A stretch of DNA of 34,605 bases, taken from positions 1-34,605 of the forward strand of contig DAOQMM010000027.1 of assembly GCA_035335645.1 (NCBI GenBank), written 5' to 3'. The notes beneath the pieces were generated by a model, which was not told where the DNA came from, searched no databases, and worked only from the letters and a program-made list of their open reading frames with translations. Positions 31,477 through 34,605 of this stretch are shown piece after piece (position 1 is the stretch's first letter; the number at the start of each line of letters is the position of its first letter). This DNA is from Zoogloea sp035335645. GTDB taxonomy: Bacteria; Pseudomonadota; Gammaproteobacteria; Burkholderiales; Rhodocyclaceae. A program made the translations under genes and the position numbers.

Positions 31477-31502
31477 AAAACGGGCGCTTCGGCGCCCGTT
31501 TT
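31477..31502 (+). terminator. Rho-independent terminator of the porin-glnK-amtB unit
   Basis: AAAACGGGCGC pairs perfectly with GCGCCCGTTTT around a TTCG tetraloop (11 bp stem), followed by CATTTGTT. It starts 24 bases after the amtB stop. Confidence 0.92.
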
Positions 31503-31591
31503 CATTTGTTCGGCGCGCCTGGGCAGACGCACGCGCCCGGGTCCATTCCAGACACGCGCTCCATGGACGCACCGGATAAATGCCATCGGCG

Positions 31592-31597
31592 TACAAT
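31592..31597 (+). promoter_or_regulatory. Candidate -10 box placed for leaderless transcription
   Basis: TACAAT lies exactly six bases before the diguanylate cyclase ATG at 31604, with no Shine-Dalgarno sequence between. The geometry is the same as at 7062-7074. No convincing -35 is seen. Confidence 0.4.
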
Positions 31598-31603
31598 GGT
31601 GCG

Positions 31604-33271
31604 ATGTTCCGTTCCCCCGCCAGATCGCCTCGCTGGGCGGCTGTCATCGTCGCGCTGGTCCTGCTGGTTCCGCCCCTGCACGCCTCGGCGCGGGAGGCGG
31701 TGACCCTGCAGCTCAAATGGCGTCACGCCTTCCAGTTTGCCGGCTACTACGCGGCCAAGGAAAAGGGGTTCTACGACGCCGCCGGCCTGGACGTGCATCT
31801 GCAGGAAGCCACACCCGGCATGGATCCGGTCGAGCCGGTCCTCAACGGTCAGGCCCAGTATGGCGTGGGCAACAGCAGCCTGTTGCTGGCACGCCGGGCC
31901 GGTCAGCCGGTGGTCGTGCTGGCCGTGGTGTTCCAGCATTCACCCCTGGTGCTGCTGACGCGACAGCAACCCGACACGGCAGACGCGCAAGGCCTTCAGC
32001 ACCTCGCCGGCAAACGGGTGATGATCGAACCCCATTCCGACGAACTGATCGCCTATCTGAAACGGGAGGGTGTTCCCCTCGACCAGCTGGTCCAGGTGCC
32101 CCACAGCTACCGGCCCGAGGACCTGATCGAAGGCCGGGTCGATGCCATCACGGCCTACGCCAGCAATGAGCCCTTCTACCTCGACCGCGCCGGCCTCGCC
32201 TACCAATCCTATTCGCCCCGGGCCGCCGGCATCGACTTCTACGGCGACAACCTCTTCACCACCGAAGACGAATTGCGCAACCACCCGGATCGGGTCCGCG
32301 CCTTCCGGGACGCCAGCCTGAGAGGCTGGCATTACGCCCTGGAGCACCCGACCGAGATTGCCGACCTGCTCCACCGCCACTACGCGCCCCAGCACCCGCG
32401 AGCCTTCTTTCTTTTCGAAGCCCAGCGCATGATGCCGCTGCTGCGCGCCGACCTCATCGAGGTGGGCTACATGAATCCGGAGCGCTGGCGCCACATTGCC
32501 GACACCTACGCCGATCTGGGCCTGCTGCCCCGCGACTACGCCCTTGACGGCTTCCTCTACGCACCGGACGTCCAGCTCGACCGAAGCCGCTTCTACCTGA
32601 CCCTGGCCTTGCTGGCGCTGGTCACGGGCGCCGCCATGTACGTGGTCCGCATCAACCGGCGCCTGTCCCGCGTGCTGGCCGAAAGTCAGGCCGCCGAAGC
32701 CCGCATCCGGCACCTGGCCCAGCACGACCCACTGACCGAGCTGCCCAATCGTGCCCTCCTGTCCGACCGCCTGGGCCAGGCCCTGGTGGCCGCCAAACGC
32801 GACACCCGGCGCCTGGCGGTGATGTTCATCGACGTGGACAACTTCAAACCCATCAACGACACCCTGGGGCACGCGGTGGGCGATCGCCTGTTACAGCAGA
32901 TCGCCAAGCGCCTGCAGGCCAGCCTGCGGGAATCGGACACCGTGGCCCGCATCGGTGGAGATGAATTCGTGGTGCTCCTGCGCAACGTCACGGACGGGCC
33001 GGACGCCCTCGCCGTGGCGGACAAACTCCGCGAAGTCCTCTCCGTACCCATTGTGGTGGAGGCACACACCCTCGTCGTCGGTGCCAGCGTCGGCGTGGCC
33101 CTGTACCCCGACCACGGCAGCGATGCGCTCGAACTGTTCCGGCACGCCGACGAAGCCATGTATCGCGCCAAACGCGACGGTCGCAACCGGGCACAGGTGT
33201 TCGAAGCCCGTAGCGACCGGGGGCAGCCCCTGGCGCCGTCGCAGCCTGCGGCTTCGAGCGTCGGCCCGTAA
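31604..33271 (+). CDS. Diguanylate cyclase with periplasmic NMT1/SsuA-like sensor domain
   Basis: 555 residues. A signal peptide or N-terminal anchor (about 11-30) is followed by an NMT1/THI5-like binding domain (about 32-260) that begins VTLQLKWRHAFQFAGYYAA. One membrane segment (about 330-349) is followed by a short linker and a GGDEF domain (about 370-535). The active site is RIGGDEFVV with GGDEF at 451-455. The product-inhibition I-site RESD (442-445) lies five residues before it, as in feedback-controlled cyclases. It should make c-di-GMP in response to a small periplasmic ligand, perhaps a thiamine-pyrimidine or sulfonate-like compound. Start 31604 is chosen over 31580 because the signal region follows it directly. 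Confidence 0.92.
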   Translation: MFRSPARSPRWAAVIVALVLLVPPLHASAREAVTLQLKWRHAFQFAGYYAAKEKGFYDAAGLDVHLQEATPGMDPVEPVLNGQAQYGVGNSSLLLARRAGQPVVVLAVVFQHSPLVLLTRQQPDTADAQGLQHLAGKRVMIEPHSDELIAYLKREGVPLDQLVQVPHSYRPEDLIEGRVDAITAYASNEPFYLDRAGLAYQSYSPRAAGIDFYGDNLFTTEDELRNHPDRVRAFRDASLRGWHYALEHPTEIADLLHRHYAPQHPRAFFLFEAQRMMPLLRADLIEVGYMNPERWRHIADTYADLGLLPRDYALDGFLYAPDVQLDRSRFYLTLALLALVTGAAMYVVRINRRLSRVLAESQAAEARIRHLAQHDPLTELPNRALLSDRLGQALVAAKRDTRRLAVMFIDVDNFKPINDTLGHAVGDRLLQQIAKRLQASLRESDTVARIGGDEFVVLLRNVTDGPDALAVADKLREVLSVPIVVEAHTLVVGASVGVALYPDHGSDALELFRHADEAMYRAKRDGRNRAQVFEARSDRGQPLAPSQPAASSVGP

Positions 33272-33279
33272 ACGTGCAA

Positions 33280-33301
33280 CGGGCGCCCCACCGGGCGCCC
33301 G
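33280..33301. terminator. Hairpin between convergent cyclase and Mpo1-like genes
   Basis: CGGGCGCCC-CACC-GGGCGCCCG is a perfect 9 bp stem eight bases after the cyclase stop. It has no T-tract on either strand. Confidence 0.45.
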
Positions 33302-33365
33302 CCATCCAGCCGAACGCCGGACTGCGCCGCATGCCGCGGCGCGCCGGTCGTCCAGGCCCCGCTGC

Positions 33366-33977
33366 TCACGCGTGGGCCTCCTCCCCGTCCAGCGGATCGA
33401 GCAACTGACCACGCATCAGCGCAATCGGGCTGCGCCAGTAGATGTCGATGTTGTGGAACGGATCGGTCAGGATCTTGAAAGCCCAGGCGAGTCCCCAGAC
33501 CGGTCCGCGCAGGAAGAACAGGTGCAGGGTGCGGAAGCCCAGCCCGCCGGCACCGAGGCACAGCCACAGCAGACCCAGGTTGTGGAGGTAGCCGGCCGCG
33601 CCGCCGCCCGCGTCGAGCAGCCCGAAGGCGTCGGGACTCACCAGCAGCAGCACCGGGATGGACAGCCACACGCCGATCAGCACGCCCTTGCGCTGCATGT
33701 TGTAACCCACCTTGATGGATTCCTTGTGCGCGTAGGTGGTGTTGTGGATGGCGTCGAAGCCGCGCGGCTCGTAGAAGATGTGGCCGGACTGGCGCGTCAC
33801 CATGCCCACCAGCCAGCCCACCAGCCCGGCCAGGGCCGGGTCGGAGAACAGCAGGCCGTAGGCCACGAGAAAACTGATCGCGCTGATCAGGTGCAAGGTC
33901 TGGTTGATGCGGCTCTGGTGGTAATAGCGGTGGTCGTCCCAGCGGAGGGTCCGCACCTTGTCGAGAAAGTCACGCAC
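33366..33977 (-). CDS. Polytopic membrane protein resembling the Mpo1 (DUF962) family
   Basis: 203 residues with about four to five membrane segments. The arrangement H20-x4-N25-x3-H29 (YYHQSRINQTLHL) and GHIFYEPRGF with H66 and E70 resembles the His-rich sites of Mpo1, an iron dioxygenase that shortens 2-hydroxy fatty acids. Further conserved-looking residues are H78 and H84 (DAIHNTTYAHKES). I offer the Mpo1 link as a resemblance, not a firm family call. The start is GTG at 33977 with GGGAG eight bases upstream. It stands alone between the cyclase and purU, with about 170 bp of non-coding DNA ahead of it. Confidence 0.6.
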   Translation of the reverse strand: MRDFLDKVRTLRWDDHRYYHQSRINQTLHLISAISFLVAYGLLFSDPALAGLVGWLVGMVTRQSGHIFYEPRGFDAIHNTTYAHKESIKVGYNMQRKGVLIGVWLSIPVLLLVSPDAFGLLDAGGGAAGYLHNLGLLWLCLGAGGLGFRTLHLFFLRGPVWGLAWAFKILTDPFHNIDIYWRSPIALMRGQLLDPLDGEEAHA

Positions 33978-34148
33978 GTTGAAGGCTCCCGGTAATGAAT
34001 GCTTTGCGTGACCGCAATGTGACGGGCTTGCATGACGCTCCGGTAATGGAGGCGTTACAGATTTGCGTCACGGAGAAGTCGTTTGAGCCAGGTCAACATT
34101 TCGGGACGCACGCGCCACGTCACCGTCACATCGGGCGCCGCGGCCATG

Positions 34149-34173
34149 AAAAAGCCGGCCACGCGGGCCGGCT
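34149..34173 (-). terminator. Rho-independent terminator of purU
   Basis: On the minus strand AGCCGGCC pairs with GGCCGGCT around a five-base loop and is followed by a run of five T. It starts 25 bases after the purU stop. Confidence 0.85.
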
Positions 34174-34197
34174 CACACGGGTCTGACGGCGGACGGC

Positions 34198-34605
34198 TCA
34201 GCGGAACACGACCGTCTTGTTGCCGTGGACCAGCACCCGGTCTTCCAGGTGATAACGCAGGCCGCGGGCGAGGACCGCCTTCTCGATATCCTTGCCGTAA
34301 CGGACCATGTCCTCCACCGAGTCGGAATGGTCGATGCGGATCACGTCCTGCTCGATGATGGGGCCCTGGTCCAGGTCGGCGGTGACGTAATGGCAGGTGG
34401 CGCCGATCAGCTTGACGCCCCGGTCGTAGGCTTGGTGATAGGGCTTGGCGCCGACGAAGCTGGGCAGGAAGCTGTGGTGGATGTTGATGATCCGGCCCGG
34501 ATGGGCGGCGCACAGGTCCGGGCTGAGGATCTGCATGTAACGCGCCAGCACCATGGTGTCGCCGTGGACTTCCTCGAAGATGCGCTGCACCTCGGCGAAA
34601 GCGCG
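34198..34605 (-). CDS. purU: Formyltetrahydrofolate deformylase (partial, N-terminus off the window)
   Basis: The last 135 residues are visible and the frame stays open to the window edge. The enzyme releases formate from 10-formyltetrahydrofolate to feed purine synthesis and balance one-carbon units. The formyltransferase-fold site is clear: INIHHSFLPSFVGAKPYHQA with its histidines, GVKLIGATCHYVT, and DLDQGPIIEQ with the catalytic aspartate. It ends KTVVFR, as typical. The N-terminal ACT domain lies outside the window. A good terminator follows the stop. Confidence 0.96.
   Translation of the reverse strand, partial: RAFAEVQRIFEEVHGDTMVLARYMQILSPDLCAAHPGRIINIHHSFLPSFVGAKPYHQAYDRGVKLIGATCHYVTADLDQGPIIEQDVIRIDHSDSVEDMVRYGKDIEKAVLARGLRYHLEDRVLVHGNKTVVFR

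Noticed and set aside
33990..34140. Repeated CCGGTAATG and GCGTCACGG/GCGTGACCG-like words ahead of the Mpo1-like gene
   Set aside because: Short, imperfect and unevenly spaced; no consistent operator or promoter could be drawn from them.
1..34605. CRISPR arrays, tRNA or rRNA genes, insertion sequences with transposase, prophage genes
   Set aside because: None seen on either strand; the only mobile-like element is the non-coding palindrome at 9006-9125.

Overview
The window is about 34.6 kb of GC-rich, densely coded chromosomal DNA. The gene content fits a betaproteobacterium, most likely Rhodocyclales (Azoarcus/Thauera-like): polA beside a DUF2242 lipoprotein, a dapF-DUF484 pair, UbiK and ComM close to a TorF porin-glnK-amtB unit, a DUF6502/DUF5666 pair, and a full branched-chain amino acid ABC operon. 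This placement is inferred from gene content; no database search was run. Both ends cut through genes (a MltB-type transglycosylase on the left, purU on the right). A run of exactly 100 N (29376-29475) inside the porin gene is an assembly gap.

Layout. 1-5.1 kb: lytic transglycosylase (partial), DUF2242 lipoprotein and DNA polymerase I on the minus strand, diverging from a LOG-family protein and a DUF2782 protein. 5.1-7.0 kb: SppA signal peptide peptidase (minus). 7.1-9.0 kb: CoA-binding protein, DapF and DUF484 (plus), closed by a ~120 bp imperfect palindrome where xerC usually sits. 9.3-11.6 kb: RlmI rRNA methyltransferase, a winged-helix regulator and a BamE-like lipoprotein. 11.8-17.7 kb: two tandem paralogous LivJ-type binding proteins followed by livH, livM, livG and livF. 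17.8-18.9 kb: SprA-like HELAH protein and a ceramidase-family membrane protein, converging with overlapping ends.

19.0-23.4 kb is the most unusual part. It encodes a nine-heme c-type cytochrome, a DUF6502 helix-turn-helix protein and a DUF5666-type repeat lipoprotein. The cytochrome gene and the DUF6502 gene each have a promoter with the same geometry: -35 TTGAAA, a 19 bp palindrome filling the 17 bp spacer, then the -10. This looks like one operator used twice, and the DUF6502 protein is the obvious candidate repressor. A Fur-like box lies just upstream of the second promoter, and two tandem hairpins lie in the cytochrome leader.

23.4-28.9 kb: on the minus strand, ubiK, yceI, a large orphan lipoprotein, comM, a small membrane protein and a Bcr/CflA efflux pump. 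29.0-31.5 kb: a nitrogen-control unit with an NtrC-like site and a textbook sigma-54 promoter in front of a TorF-type porin, glnK and amtB, ended by a strong terminator. 31.6-34.6 kb: a diguanylate cyclase with a periplasmic NMT1/SsuA-like domain, an Mpo1-like membrane protein, and the end of purU.

Most of the window is housekeeping. The parts worth following up are the palindrome-linked cytochrome/DUF6502/DUF5666 locus and the nitrogen-regulated porin leader.
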